A stretch of DNA of 64,000 nucleotides from Stenotrophomonas sp. ZAC14D1_NAIMI4_1 (GTDB lineage Bacteria; Pseudomonadota; Gammaproteobacteria; Xanthomonadales; Xanthomonadaceae): contig NZ_CP026001.1 of NCBI RefSeq assembly GCF_003086775.1, forward strand, positions 2,692,407 through 2,756,406, in the 5' to 3' direction. The notes beneath the pieces are model-generated. The model was given only the letters and a program-made list of their open reading frames with translations. It ran no database searches and was not told the DNA's origin. Position numbers and translations under genes: made by a program. Within the stretch, counting starts at the first letter, position 1; each line of letters starts with the position of its first letter. Of the stretch, positions 1 through 9,037 are shown piece after piece.

Positions 1-1
1 C

Positions 2-1018
2 ATGGTCGGCATCCTGGTGATGCGCCTGATCGCTTCGATCGAAGGCACGGTCAAGCGCAGCCCGCTGCCGCTGTGGGGCCGCCCGGTGCTCGGCGGCCTG
101 CTGCTGATTCCGCTGGCGATGGCCAGCCCGCAGGTGCTGTCTTCCGGCCATGGCGCGCTGCACCTGGACCTGACCACCCACCTGCCGCTGATCTGGATCG
201 GCGCCCTGCTGACCCTCAAGTGCCTGGCCTCGGGCATCTCGCTGGGCTTCGGCTTCCGCGGCGGGCTGTTCTTCGCCTCGCTGTTCATGGGCACGCTGGT
301 CGGCGCCCTGTTTGCCGGCCTGCTGGCGATGGCCACCGGCGTGCCGGTGATCGATGCCACTTCGGCTGCTCTGGCCGGCATGGCCGCGCTGGCGGCCGCC
401 GTGGTCGGCGCACCGATGACCATGGCCATGCTGGTGCTGGAGGGCACCCACGACTTCCTGCTGACCAGCGTGGTGATGAGCGCTGTGCTGGTGTCCAGCA
501 CGCTGGTGCGGCAGTGGTTCGGCTATTCGTTCTCCACCTGGCGCATGCATCTGCGCGGGGAAACCATCAAGAGCGCGCGCGACGTGGGCTGGGTGCAGAA
601 CCTCAATGCCGGGCGGATGATGCGCAAGGGCGTGGCCACCGCACCGGCCGACCTGGATACGGCCTCGTTCCGCCAGCGCTTCCCGCTGGGTTCGGGCGGC
701 CGCGTGATCCTCGTGGACAGCGAAGGCCAATACGCCGGCATCGTGCAGATTCCGCGCATGTACGGCGATGGCGTGAAGCCGGATGCGGTGGTGGGCGACT
801 ATGCCGAGAACCGCGACGTTGCGCTGGCCGCCAACGCCAACGTGGTGGCGGTGATGCAGCGCTTCGACCAGACCCAGGCCGACGAACTGGCGGTGGTAGC
901 CAGTGATGGCCAGGTGCTGGGCGTGGTCTCCGAAGCGTTCGTGCGCAAGCGCTACGCCGAAGAGCTGGACAAGCGCCAGCGCGAGTTGATGGGCGAACGC
1001 GTCGACGACAGCGATTGA
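2..1018 (+). CDS. ClC-family chloride channel/antiporter with C-terminal CBS domains (5' end outside window)
   Basis: The visible 338 residues are the C-terminal half of a ClC-type anion channel. Several hydrophobic segments carry a GGLFFAS stretch where ClC proteins have the GxFxP selectivity motif. About 150 soluble residues follow, with two CBS-like repeats ending in VVASDGQVLGVVSEAFVRK-type strands. The first ATG at base 2 is internal: ClC proteins begin with several more membrane helices, which must lie upstream of the window. CBS pairs usually sense adenine nucleotides in this family. The gene ends just before a pair of SMAG palindromes. The family is clear; the transported ion and transport mode are not visible. 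Confidence 0.85.
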   Translation: MVGILVMRLIASIEGTVKRSPLPLWGRPVLGGLLLIPLAMASPQVLSSGHGALHLDLTTHLPLIWIGALLTLKCLASGISLGFGFRGGLFFASLFMGTLVGALFAGLLAMATGVPVIDATSAALAGMAALAAAVVGAPMTMAMLVLEGTHDFLLTSVVMSAVLVSSTLVRQWFGYSFSTWRMHLRGETIKSARDVGWVQNLNAGRMMRKGVATAPADLDTASFRQRFPLGSGGRVILVDSEGQYAGIVQIPRMYGDGVKPDAVVGDYAENRDVALAANANVVAVMQRFDQTQADELAVVASDGQVLGVVSEAFVRKRYAEELDKRQRELMGERVDDSD

Positions 1019-1019
1019 C

Positions 1020-1093
1020 GTCCATCCACGCATGGCGTGGATCTACTGCCACAGATCCGGTTGATTCAGTAGATCCACGCCATGCGTGGATGG
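1020..1093. repeat. SMAG (REP) pair, head to head
   Basis: Two copies of the GTAG-headed palindrome with stem ATCCACGC/GCGTGGAT lie in opposite orientation (about 1022-1045 and 1070-1093), separated by about 24 bases. Such inverted pairs fold into a cruciform or mRNA hairpin and are typical of Stenotrophomonas intergenic regions. They sit between the stop codon of the ClC gene and the 3' end of the convergent minus-strand gene. Confidence 0.85.
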
Positions 1094-1108
1094 CAGAACC
1101 TGCGGCCG

Positions 1109-1372
1109 CTACAGTGCCTCGCCTGCATCGGCCAGGCGTGATTCGATCAGCGCGTACCACTGCTGCAGCGTGTCGATCAGCATGTCCATCTCGGCATCGG
1201 CACGTTGCGCGCGCCCGCTGCGCAGGCAGGCCTGCGCGTCCTGCAGCTGGGTGAGGAACCCGGCCACGGTGTCGGCCTGCAGGATCAGGCCGGGAAGGCG
1301 CCGGCCGGGAAGGCGCACCACTGAATGGTTGCCAAGCTGGCCATACACGCTGACTGTGGTTTCCGTCTTCAT
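1109..1372 (-). CDS. Small conserved hypothetical protein (DUF6959-like)
   Basis: The 87-residue product starts MKTETTVSVYGQ and continues with NHSVVRLPGRRLPGLILQAD, a pattern I associate with the DUF6959 family of small cytosolic proteins; this is recall, not a search. No signal peptide or membrane segment is seen. The start is uncertain: in-frame ATGs also occur at 1399 and 1411, and none has a strong Shine-Dalgarno. The C-terminal half is predicted helical with many Ala and Gln. The function is unknown. The next gene upstream on this strand is the TpgA-like lipoprotein, but the gap of about 145 bases argues against tight coupling. Confidence 0.65.
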   Translation of the reverse strand: MKTETTVSVYGQLGNHSVVRLPGRRLPGLILQADTVAGFLTQLQDAQACLRSGRAQRADAEMDMLIDTLQQWYALIESRLADAGEAL

Positions 1373-1517
1373 GGACAAGGGCAGGAATTGGGCATTCATC
1401 GCGTGCACCATGGAAAGACCTGGCCCGCCGGCAAGCGGAGATGACGGGGGAGACGCATCCACGCCGGCCGGCGGATCAGGGGGGAAACACGGGCGCCGGC
1501 AGGGCCGGCAGGGGCGC

Positions 1518-2357
1518 TCAGTCGAGCCGGGCGGTACCGGCGATCTGTACGCGGCGGTTCGGCGCCAGGCAGGCGATCAGCTCGCGCTGGCTTCGCTGCG
1601 TGCACTCCACGAGGGGGTCGGCGGCGCCGCGTCCTTCCGCGCTGATGGCCTGTGCAGGTACCCCGCCCTGCACCAGTGCCACCCGCACCGACTCGGCACG
1701 CCGCTGCGACAGCCGCTGGTTGTAGTCGGCGCCGCCGATACGATCGGTGTAGCCGACCACCTGGATCGACTGCACCTGGCTGGCTTCACGCACCTGTGCG
1801 AGCACGCCCTGCACCGCCGTCTGGCCTTCCTGGCTCAGCACGTCGCTGTCGAAGCCGAACAACGCATCGGCGGACAGGCGCAGCGGCTGGGCCGGCAGCG
1901 GCGCAGGCGCGGCTGCAACCGGCGGCGGCGGCGGTGGGTCAAGCACGGCCGCGCAGGCCTGCGGCTTCCAGTGCCCGGCCTGGGCGATGCCCTTGCCGTC
2001 GAATTCCACCTGGAACTGGCACGTGAAGTACTCCGCGCCCTGTGCGGTGCGGAAGTTGAACAGGTAGTTCCACCTGCGCACGCCCCACATGCCTTCGTTG
2101 AAGTGCGGCGTGCCCAGCAGTGCGTACAGCTGGCGCTTGCTCATGCCAGGGGCGAAGCGGCGCAGATCGGCCACGTCGGGATAGGTGCCTTCCTTCAGTG
2201 ATGCCTTGCTGGCATCGGGGAAGCTGACCAGGGTGTCTGCAGCCGGCGATTCCCCGGCGGGTGCGGTGCTGCGGCAACCGGCCAGCAGGCCGGCGGCCAG
2301 GACCAGGATGAGCGACGCGGCGAACGGGCCGGGGCGCGAGGTGCGTTGGATCGTCAT
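1518..2357 (-). CDS. BamE/SmpA-OmpA lipoprotein, TpgA-like partner of the adjacent trimeric adhesin
   Basis: This 279-residue outer-membrane lipoprotein has a signal peptide ending in the lipobox LAGC, with Cys28 as the lipidated residue. Residues of about 60-130 form a SmpA/BamE-like fold (GMSKRQLYALLGTPHF). After a proline-rich linker, residues 170-275 form an OmpA-type peptidoglycan-binding domain with the motif TDRIGGADYNQRLSQRRAESV. The same architecture defines TpgA, which in Acinetobacter is encoded beside the trimeric autotransporter AtaA and anchors it to peptidoglycan. Here it follows the adhesin by 62 bases on the same strand, so the same role is inferred. The start at 2357 has a GGGGGAA ribosome-binding site; an upstream in-frame ATG would bury the signal peptide. 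Confidence 0.85.
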   Translation of the reverse strand: MTIQRTSRPGPFAASLILVLAAGLLAGCRSTAPAGESPAADTLVSFPDASKASLKEGTYPDVADLRRFAPGMSKRQLYALLGTPHFNEGMWGVRRWNYLFNFRTAQGAEYFTCQFQVEFDGKGIAQAGHWKPQACAAVLDPPPPPPVAAAPAPLPAQPLRLSADALFGFDSDVLSQEGQTAVQGVLAQVREASQVQSIQVVGYTDRIGGADYNQRLSQRRAESVRVALVQGGVPAQAISAEGRGAADPLVECTQRSQRELIACLAPNRRVQIAGTARLD

Positions 2358-2419
2358 TGGGATTCCCCCTGTCGATGTGGTGGGCAGGGCCGGGCTGTCG
2401 CGCAGCCCGGCCCGCGCGC

Positions 2420-5400
2420 TTACCACTGGATGCCGGCGCCGACGGCTACGCCGGCTTCGCCACGGGTGTTGGTGGAACCGCTGAACTTGTAGATCCAGCG
2501 GCCGCCTTCGGAGACACCGGAAATGCCCAGCGCCATGCCCGATTCGCCGTTGTAGCTGCCCGCCGCGAACGAGGCCATGCTGCGACCCGCTTCACTGGGC
2601 TGCGGCAGTGCGGCGGTGGCCATGGCCGAGGCGATGCCGGCCGAAGCGCGGTTGTCGGTCTTGCGCAGTTCCCGCTCGAAGCCGCCCATGCGCTCGTCGG
2701 TATAGGCCTTGGACCAGTCCAGGGTCTGCGACATGCCAGCCCTCAGCTGGTCGACGTTGACCGCATCGGTGCCGGCGGTACCGGCCGCCACGTTGCGCAC
2801 GGTGGTCGGGCCGCCGGTGGTGCTGCCGAGGGTGACGCTGTTGAAGTTGGTGTCACCGTTGACGGTGGTGTCGTAGCGCAGCGTGCCCTGCTGCGATGCC
2901 TGCAGCTGGCGCACGTTGACCGCATCGGTGGCCTGGGTGCCGTCGGCCACGTTGACCACCTGGCGTTCGGCACCGGCAGCGCCCACCGACACCGTGTTGG
3001 CGCGGTTGGCGACGGAGCCGGCGCCCAGCGCCACCGAGTTGTCGGCCTGCGCCTGCGCGCCATTGCCCAGCGCAGTGGAGTTGGCTCCGGCGGCGGTGGA
3101 ACCGGCACCACCGGCGGCGGAGTTGGCGCCGGTCGCGGCCGGGTCGGCCAGGTTGTTGCTGTTGTTGGCGCGGAAGCTGCCCGCCACGTTGGTGATGTTC
3201 TGGATCTTCTGGTCGGTGTAGGCCTTGGACTGGTCGATGGCGTAGTTCACGCCGTTGTTCAGCTGGCCCACGTTGGTGGCGTCGTGGTCATCGGAGCCGT
3301 CGGCCACGTTGGTGATCTTGCGCTCGGCACCACTGCTGCCCACCGACACTTCACCGGCCGAGTTGCTGGCCCCGGCTTCGCCGTAGGCGCCGGTGTAACC
3401 GGTCTGTGCGCCGACGCTGGCGACCGAACCGCTGCCCAGGGCCACGCTGTTGTCGGCGCTGGCGCTGGCGCCGTTGCCGACGGCCACGCTGGAGGCACCG
3501 GCCGCGCTGGCCTGCGGGCCCACCGCCACCGCCTCGTCGCCGGTCGCGGTCGCTGCGGCGGCAGCCGAATTGACCGCCAGGTAGGGACTGGCGCTGCCGT
3601 TGAGGATGCGCTGGTTGAGCGTGCGCAGCGAACCGTCGACCGCCGAGAAGGCGGCAGTAACGTTGCTGTAGTCGTTGAGCGAGATGCTGCCGTCGGTGGC
3701 GATGCTGGAAATGCTGAAGGACGGTGCGGTCCACTGCGAGGTGGTGCCGTCGTAGGTGGTGCTGCCGCCGAAGTAGTTGGCGATGGTGGCGTGGGTGGCG
3801 AACAGCTGGTCGCCGGTGATGGCATCGCTGCTGCCGGCCTGGATGCTGCCAGCGGCCACGTTGGTCAGCGTCACCGCAGCGCCACCGGTACCGCTGAGGG
3901 TGACCGAATCCATCATGTCGCCGTTGCCATCCACATCGTATTTCACGGCGCGCTTGTCCAGGTCGTCGGTCTGGTCGACCACGTTGGCCAGCGAATTGCT
4001 CACCGCATCGAAGGCACTGCCCACGTCGTTGTAGCTGCCCTGGCTGATGGTGCCGTTGGCGGCGACGTTGTTGATGTTGTAGGTCGGCGCGGTGACCACG
4101 CCGTTGCCATCCACCGTCGAACCGCCGCCCAGGTGGGTGGCCACGGTCTGGTTGGCGGCAAACAGCTGGGCGCCATTGATGGCTTCGCTGCTGAGCGCGC
4201 TGACTTCGCCCGGGCCCAGGTTGCGCAGGGTGGTGGCGGTACCGCCCTGGCCCAGCGTGGCGCTGGCGTAGTCCACGCTGCCATCGGCGTTGAGGTCGTA
4301 GCGCAGCGCGCCCTCCTCCGATGCCTGCAGCTGGCCCAGGTTGACCGCATCGGTCGCCTCGGTCGCTGCGGCGACGTGGGCGATCTGGCGTTCGGCACCG
4401 GCGGCGCCGACGGAGACGGTGTTGTCACGGTCGGCCAGGCTGCCTGCGCCGACGGCGATACTGTTGGCAGCAGTGGCCTGCGCGTTGCTGCCGACGGCGA
4501 TGGAGTCGCTGCCGGTCGCCACGGCTTCCACGCCGGTGGAATTCACCCGCAGGTACTTGGTGCCGCCGTTGCGGATGTCGTTGATCTGCGTGTTGAGGTT
4601 CACCAGCGAGCCATCGACGGCGTCGAAGGCATCGGTGGCGTTCTCGTATGCGCCCTGGGCGATCGCGCCGTCTCCGGAGATGGTGCTGATCTCGAACAGC
4701 GGTGCAGTGAAGGCACCGGTGGCCGGGTCGAAGGCCGTGCGGCCGCCGAAGAAGCGCGTGATCGCATCGTTGCTGGTGAACAGCTGGCTGCCGTTGACCG
4801 CTTCGGTGCTGGTGGCGCTGATCGCACCCGCCGCCAGGTTGCCCAGAGTGGTGGTGCCGGTGCCATTGCCCAGCGTGACACGGCGGTAGTCCGGGTCGCC
4901 GTTGGCGTCCAGGTCGTAGGTCACGGCGACGTCGCCCAGTGCATCGATCTGGCTGATCGCGCCCCTCAACTGGGCGACGTTGACCGCATCGGTGTTGGCA
5001 CTACCTGCGGCCAGGTTGGTGATCTGCCGCTCGCCGCCGTCGGCGCTGCCCACCGACACTTCACCGGCGGACACCTGCGCTGCGGTCAGGCCGTAGGCGC
5101 TGTAGCTGGCCTGCGCGCCACGTACTGCAGCCGAGCGGTAGCCCAGCGCCACCGAATTGGCCTTGTCGGAGGTTGCCTCGGCGCCGAGCAGGGTCTGCCC
5201 GTTGGCGGTGCCGGAGGCGCTGTCGCCGACGATCACCGAATGGCCCATGCGCGCGGCGTAGTCCGCGGTGGGCACGCCGGTGGGGTTGGTCGGATCGTTG
5301 GTACCGTTGCCGGGGAAGGCGACGCTGGCATCGACCTTGGGCAGTTCGTGGCGTGCGTTGGCGCCGATCACCACTTCCCTGGAGCCGTTGGCGAAGGCGC

Positions 5401-6997
5401 CGTCACCCATCAGCACCTGGTAATCCTGCGCCGGATTGACCGCCCAGCAGGAGATATCGGCCAGGCCGATATCCAGGCACTTGGCGGCCCAGTCCGGCGA
5501 CTGGCCCGGCAGCAGCAGCCCCAGCAGTCCGCCCGGGTTGCCGTTGTTGATGTTGTAGATGTAGCTGTCCGAGGTGACGCCGCCGATCAGCGTGAGGTGT
5601 GAATTCCCACCGGTGACTGCACCGCCCAGGCCGTTGAGGGTGGTGCCGACCGGTGTGGCGTTGACCAGCGGAATGCCCAGCACGTTGACCGCGGAATAGG
5701 TCTGCATCACGTTGGCGGTGCTGACCTTCAGGTTGCCGTTGGAGAGGTAGCCGGTGCCGCCGAACAGGCTGGCGGTGGTCGGGCCGATCAACGAGCTGAC
5801 ACCACCGACCAGGCCGCCGGTGCCGATGATCAGGCCAGCATTCGGATCAGCTGCTGCGGGCGCCTTCGGGCTGTCCGGCGGAATCGCTGAAGGCTGGGTC
5901 AGGCCCAGGCCATCGAGCGTGTTGCCGAGCAGGCCGCCCACGGCACCGCCGAGGTTTCCGACCGTGCCGTTGAGATCGCCGTTGACCAGGCTGCCGACGG
6001 CACCGCCGACACCGTTCAGCGCACTGCCGACGCCGGTGAGCAGGCCGCCCAGGCCCAGCGAACTGGTCTGCGCGCCCACGATCGTGCTGCCGGCCAGTTT
6101 CAGGTTGCGGTCGGCGATGACCGCCTCGCCATCCGGGCCCAGCACGCGCACCTTGCCGGCGACGGTGCCATCGAGCCCGGCAGTCAGTGCACGATCGTCG
6201 GTGTCGCCCGGCAGTTCCTCCTTGGCCGGCAGCGTGGCCGACGCCGCAGCGCCCACCTTGCCCTGCCCTTCGATGGCATGGCCGGCCAGCGCCAGCTTTG
6301 CATCGACCTGACCATCGACTGCGGCCTTCAGGCCGGACAGCGACGTGGTCGGCGTTGCCGCCACGTTTGCGGCGACCGCAGCCTTGGTATCGAGAGCCGC
6401 AACCGGCGTGCCCGCTACGCCCACATGGGCCTTGGCAGCGGCCGTGGTGGCCACGGCGAGCGGTGCCTGCGACTGCGGGGCCAGCTGCGCCGCCACGGCG
6501 GCTTCGACGCGGGTGCTGCTGCCCAGCCCGACCGACGCACGCACATCGGCCGCCACGCCCGGCGCGGCCACCTGCTGCGGCGCCTTGCCGGTGCCCAGTG
6601 AAACCTTGACCGTGGCCGGCAGTACATCGCGTACCACCGGCAGGCCGGTGGTGCTCAGCTGCAGCCCGATGCGCGCATCGGTGCTGATGGCCGGGCTGGT
6701 CTGCGCCTGGCGTGCGGCGGCGGCCAGTGCCACTTCGGCATCGACCTTCACCGGCATGGTCTGGGTGTACTTGGCCGCCAGTGCCTGCAGGTCACGCAGT
6801 GACTGGTTGGCTTCACTGGCGGCCGCTGTGCCGCTGGCGAGGACACTGAGCAGTGCCAGGGCCAGTGCGCTGGGCACCAGCAGTTTCGATTGCGGATCGC
6901 GGAGCGTGGTTGCACCGCCATCGCCGGTGGCCAGTTCCGAGGCCACGACAAGAGCATTGAGCTGGCGGTTCCATACACGCCGGTAAATGCGGTTCAT
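2420..6997 (-). CDS. Trimeric autotransporter adhesin (YadA/Hia type, type Vc secretion)
   Basis: The 1525-residue surface adhesin opens with an extended signal peptide (ESPR), MNRIYRRVWNRQLNALVVAS. An Ala/Val-rich region (about 40-320) and a Gly/Leu-rich segment follow. Next come head repeats of the SxAxGxxAxA type and several copies of a stalk module containing AVNxxQL, NGxxLF and YFGG-like motifs. The last 75 residues, ending AGVAVGAGIQW, form the four-strand YadA anchor. Family members trimerise and bind host or abiotic surfaces. The start at 6997 has GGGGGAAG upstream; an ORF extension to 7078 would destroy the ESPR. The ORF is intact. The downstream TpgA-like gene suggests a two-gene operon. 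Confidence 0.93.
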   Translation of the reverse strand: MNRIYRRVWNRQLNALVVASELATGDGGATTLRDPQSKLLVPSALALALLSVLASGTAAASEANQSLRDLQALAAKYTQTMPVKVDAEVALAAAARQAQTSPAISTDARIGLQLSTTGLPVVRDVLPATVKVSLGTGKAPQQVAAPGVAADVRASVGLGSSTRVEAAVAAQLAPQSQAPLAVATTAAAKAHVGVAGTPVAALDTKAAVAANVAATPTTSLSGLKAAVDGQVDAKLALAGHAIEGQGKVGAAASATLPAKEELPGDTDDRALTAGLDGTVAGKVRVLGPDGEAVIADRNLKLAGSTIVGAQTSSLGLGGLLTGVGSALNGVGGAVGSLVNGDLNGTVGNLGGAVGGLLGNTLDGLGLTQPSAIPPDSPKAPAAADPNAGLIIGTGGLVGGVSSLIGPTTASLFGGTGYLSNGNLKVSTANVMQTYSAVNVLGIPLVNATPVGTTLNGLGGAVTGGNSHLTLIGGVTSDSYIYNINNGNPGGLLGLLLPGQSPDWAAKCLDIGLADISCWAVNPAQDYQVLMGDGAFANGSREVVIGANARHELPKVDASVAFPGNGTNDPTNPTGVPTADYAARMGHSVIVGDSASGTANGQTLLGAEATSDKANSVALGYRSAAVRGAQASYSAYGLTAAQVSAGEVSVGSADGGERQITNLAAGSANTDAVNVAQLRGAISQIDALGDVAVTYDLDANGDPDYRRVTLGNGTGTTTLGNLAAGAISATSTEAVNGSQLFTSNDAITRFFGGRTAFDPATGAFTAPLFEISTISGDGAIAQGAYENATDAFDAVDGSLVNLNTQINDIRNGGTKYLRVNSTGVEAVATGSDSIAVGSNAQATAANSIAVGAGSLADRDNTVSVGAAGAERQIAHVAAATEATDAVNLGQLQASEEGALRYDLNADGSVDYASATLGQGGTATTLRNLGPGEVSALSSEAINGAQLFAANQTVATHLGGGSTVDGNGVVTAPTYNINNVAANGTISQGSYNDVGSAFDAVSNSLANVVDQTDDLDKRAVKYDVDGNGDMMDSVTLSGTGGAAVTLTNVAAGSIQAGSSDAITGDQLFATHATIANYFGGSTTYDGTTSQWTAPSFSISSIATDGSISLNDYSNVTAAFSAVDGSLRTLNQRILNGSASPYLAVNSAAAAATATGDEAVAVGPQASAAGASSVAVGNGASASADNSVALGSGSVASVGAQTGYTGAYGEAGASNSAGEVSVGSSGAERKITNVADGSDDHDATNVGQLNNGVNYAIDQSKAYTDQKIQNITNVAGSFRANNSNNLADPAATGANSAAGGAGSTAAGANSTALGNGAQAQADNSVALGAGSVANRANTVSVGAAGAERQVVNVADGTQATDAVNVRQLQASQQGTLRYDTTVNGDTNFNSVTLGSTTGGPTTVRNVAAGTAGTDAVNVDQLRAGMSQTLDWSKAYTDERMGGFERELRKTDNRASAGIASAMATAALPQPSEAGRSMASFAAGSYNGESGMALGISGVSEGGRWIYKFSGSTNTRGEAGVAVGAGIQW

Positions 6998-7178
6998 GAG
7001 CACTTCCCCCGTTGACGAACGACTTGAAATCCAGTGGGCATGCCGGTCGGCACGTGACTGACATTTCAGCGGTTTCAACGGTGGCGGGGCACTTCATTCC
7101 GGCACGGCAATCGCGCATTCCGGCAAAGCCACGGGCGGATTCGGCAGGCGGATATGCAGATTCGGCAGCGCGCTGGTT

Positions 7179-8171
7179 TCAGGCCGGTTGGCCGATCTGC
7201 GCGGGCGAACGCATCAGGGTGTCGCGTGGCAGTTCGCCGAACACCTTGCGGTAGTTGTCGGCAAACCGGGACAGATCCCACAGGCCGCAGCTGAGCGCGA
7301 TGGCCTTGACCGAGCGGCGGCTGGAATCGGCCATCGACAGGCTGCGGCACGCCGCGCACAACCGCAGCATCGACAGGTAGCGGTTGGGCGACACGCCGAA
7401 CAGGTCCTCGAACGCATAGCGCAGGCCGCGCTCGCTGACACCGGCCGCATCGCAGATTTCATTCATGTATATATTGCGCCGCAGGTTGAGCCGCATGAAG
7501 TTCTCGGCCCGCTGCGCGATCAGGTAGTGCGTCCGCCGCGCCCGGGTGAAGCCGGGCCGATCGCCGGGCCCCGCCGCCAGCAGCGCCTGGATGTGTTCAT
7601 GCAGCAGGCGGTCGGTCTCTTCCGGCTGCAGGGCGGTGCCTTGCCCCAGCTGCGCGTGCAGCTGCAGGTAGTGGTTGGCCAGCGCCTGGCTGTCGACGGG
7701 CAGCTGCACCAGGCTCAGGGCCTGGCCGGCCGGCGGCGTGCTGCGCAGGCTCAGTTCGGTGAGCTTGCGCTGCACCCGCGCCACCGGCAGCAGCATGGCC
7801 GTGATCCGGGTGCCGGCGCTGAGCGTGAATTCACTGATGCCTTCCGGCAGCACGGTGAATGACATGCCCGCCACCATCGGCACGCCGTGGCACCAGCTCT
7901 GCACCTCATCGGTGGCATGCACGAACCCGAGCATCGCCCAGTCCGGGGGCAGCATGAAGCGCCCGCGGCAATGGAAGCCGCAGGTGATGCTGCAGAACAG
8001 CGCTTCGTCGTGCACGCGCGAAGAGAAGGCAGCCCTGGGGCCGTTGCCGTCGAGCAGCAGCAGCTCCACATCGCAGACGCGAAGCACACCGCTCAGCGTC
8101 GCCAGGTCGATCGACCGCAGTTCGCCGTCGTCGAGCTGGCCGCCTTCGATATCGCCCACCCCACCTTCCAT
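7179..8171 (-). CDS. AraC-family transcriptional regulator
   Basis: The 330-residue protein has two helix-turn-helices at the C-terminus (YMNEICDAAGVSERGLRYAF and the following LFGVSPNRYLSMLRL), the AraC/XylS DNA-binding domain. The first 200 residues form a beta-rich sensory domain resembling EutR-like regulators (RFMLPPDWAMLGFVHAT). I chose the ATG at 8171 because GGGGGA lies about 11 bases upstream and the N-terminal extension to 8297 is low-complexity. It faces away from the Tad operon and lies upstream of the adhesin on the same strand, so it could control either. The inducer is unknown. Confidence 0.85.
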   Translation of the reverse strand: MEGGVGDIEGGQLDDGELRSIDLATLSGVLRVCDVELLLLDGNGPRAAFSSRVHDEALFCSITCGFHCRGRFMLPPDWAMLGFVHATDEVQSWCHGVPMVAGMSFTVLPEGISEFTLSAGTRITAMLLPVARVQRKLTELSLRSTPPAGQALSLVQLPVDSQALANHYLQLHAQLGQGTALQPEETDRLLHEHIQALLAAGPGDRPGFTRARRTHYLIAQRAENFMRLNLRRNIYMNEICDAAGVSERGLRYAFEDLFGVSPNRYLSMLRLCAACRSLSMADSSRRSVKAIALSCGLWDLSRFADNYRKVFGELPRDTLMRSPAQIGQPA

Positions 8172-8846
8172 GACAGTGTCGTCCCCCCATGAGTCCGTAT
8201 CCGCCGCCCCCACTGCCTGACAGGGCGCGCGCCGTAGTCCATTCACCGTCCCGGCTTTCAATGCAGGTCGGCTGCCACGCTTGCTTGTCGAATGCACCTG
8301 AGTATTGCGTGTAAATCAGCGCCCGTAAACAGTGACGCATTACGTTAACCATTAATTCTTCCTGTTTCCAAACAGGCCGCCGAATGGCACGGAATTCGCA
8401 TGCGGCAACGCCTCCCGGCGATTTTCTCGATCCAAATGAACGGATTTGTCGGGCAACGTTTTTTCTTCACGCAAACGGCCGCTTTTCTTCACGTGAAAAT
8501 GGCTTTGTGCCGAATTTGCATATTGATTGGGCTTGCGGCACCGCGCCATTCGGGCAAGAGTCGAAGCCATGGTGATCCGGCCAGGCGACAACGGCCTCAC
8601 CCAGGGGGAAACATGCGAAAGCACGCCACCAGCAGACACTCGACCCGCGGCCGGACGCCGCGCCATGGTGGTCGCGTGGCAGCTGCTCCCCGGGTTCTGG
8701 ATCACGACGAATAAACAGGGAGGGGAATGTCCCGCCCTGTCCCCCTGCCAGGAAGGCGGGGGTCCATGGATGGACCCGGCGGAGCCGGGCACCCATTCAA
8801 ACCGGGTAATACAGCTAAACCTGACTGGTATAGGGAGACAACCGTC
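8172..8846. other. 675-base intergenic region upstream of the Tad pilus operon
   Basis: No convincing gene is present. The region is locally AT-richer than its surroundings (8280-8540). It contains an inverted repeat CCTGTTT-CC-AAACAGG at 8361-8376 and a direct repeat TTTTCTTCACG at 8461 and 8483, the second copy running into the palindrome TTCACGTGAA (8488-8497). A sigma-54-like TGGCAC-N5-TCGCA lies at 8385-8400. These are candidate control sites for the divergent AraC gene and flp; none is proven. Confidence 0.6.
8361..8376. promoter_or_regulatory. Inverted repeat, candidate operator between the AraC gene and flp
   Basis: Perfect 7-base arms CCTGTTT and AAACAGG are separated by CC. The position in the divergent region suggests a regulator site, but no cognate factor can be named from the sequence. 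Confidence 0.4.
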
Positions 8847-9035
8847 ATGAACGCATCCATCCGCAGATTCCTCAACGAAGAAGACGGCGTGACCGCGCTG
8901 GAATATGGCCTGTTGGCGGCGGTCATCGCCGGCATCCTGGTCGTGGTCGGCAAGGAACAGATCACCTCGTTCTTTACTTCGCTGTTTACCGCGCTCACCG
9001 AAACCGCCGAGAAAGCCACAACGGCCGCGGAGTGA
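8847..9035 (+). CDS. flp: Flp-type major pilin
   Basis: This 62-residue pilin precursor has the short leader MNASIRRFLNEEDG, then the class IVb processing motif G|VTALEYGLLAAVIAG with Glu at +5 and Tyr at +6, and one hydrophobic helix. It would be cleaved by the prepilin peptidase encoded next and polymerised by the Tad machinery into adhesive Flp fibres. The start at 8847 is set by GGGAGA eight bases upstream. The C-terminal tail (about 15 residues) is short and acidic. A strong hairpin directly after the stop probably separates its expression level from that of the downstream genes. Confidence 0.95.
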   Translation: MNASIRRFLNEEDGVTALEYGLLAAVIAGILVVVGKEQITSFFTSLFTALTETAEKATTAAE

Positions 9036-9037
9036 GT

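Noticed and set aside
2357..5602. Open frame of 1081 codons on the plus strand across the adhesin gene
   Set aside because: It is the antisense shadow of a high-GC repetitive gene: Gly/Val/Ala/His-rich with no domain, while the minus strand has a full autotransporter with signal and anchor.
8700..8846. Possible cyclic-di-GMP riboswitch before the pilin gene
   Set aside because: The conserved core of GEMM riboswitches (GCACAGGGCAAACC-type and GGGACGCAAAGCC-type blocks) is not present.
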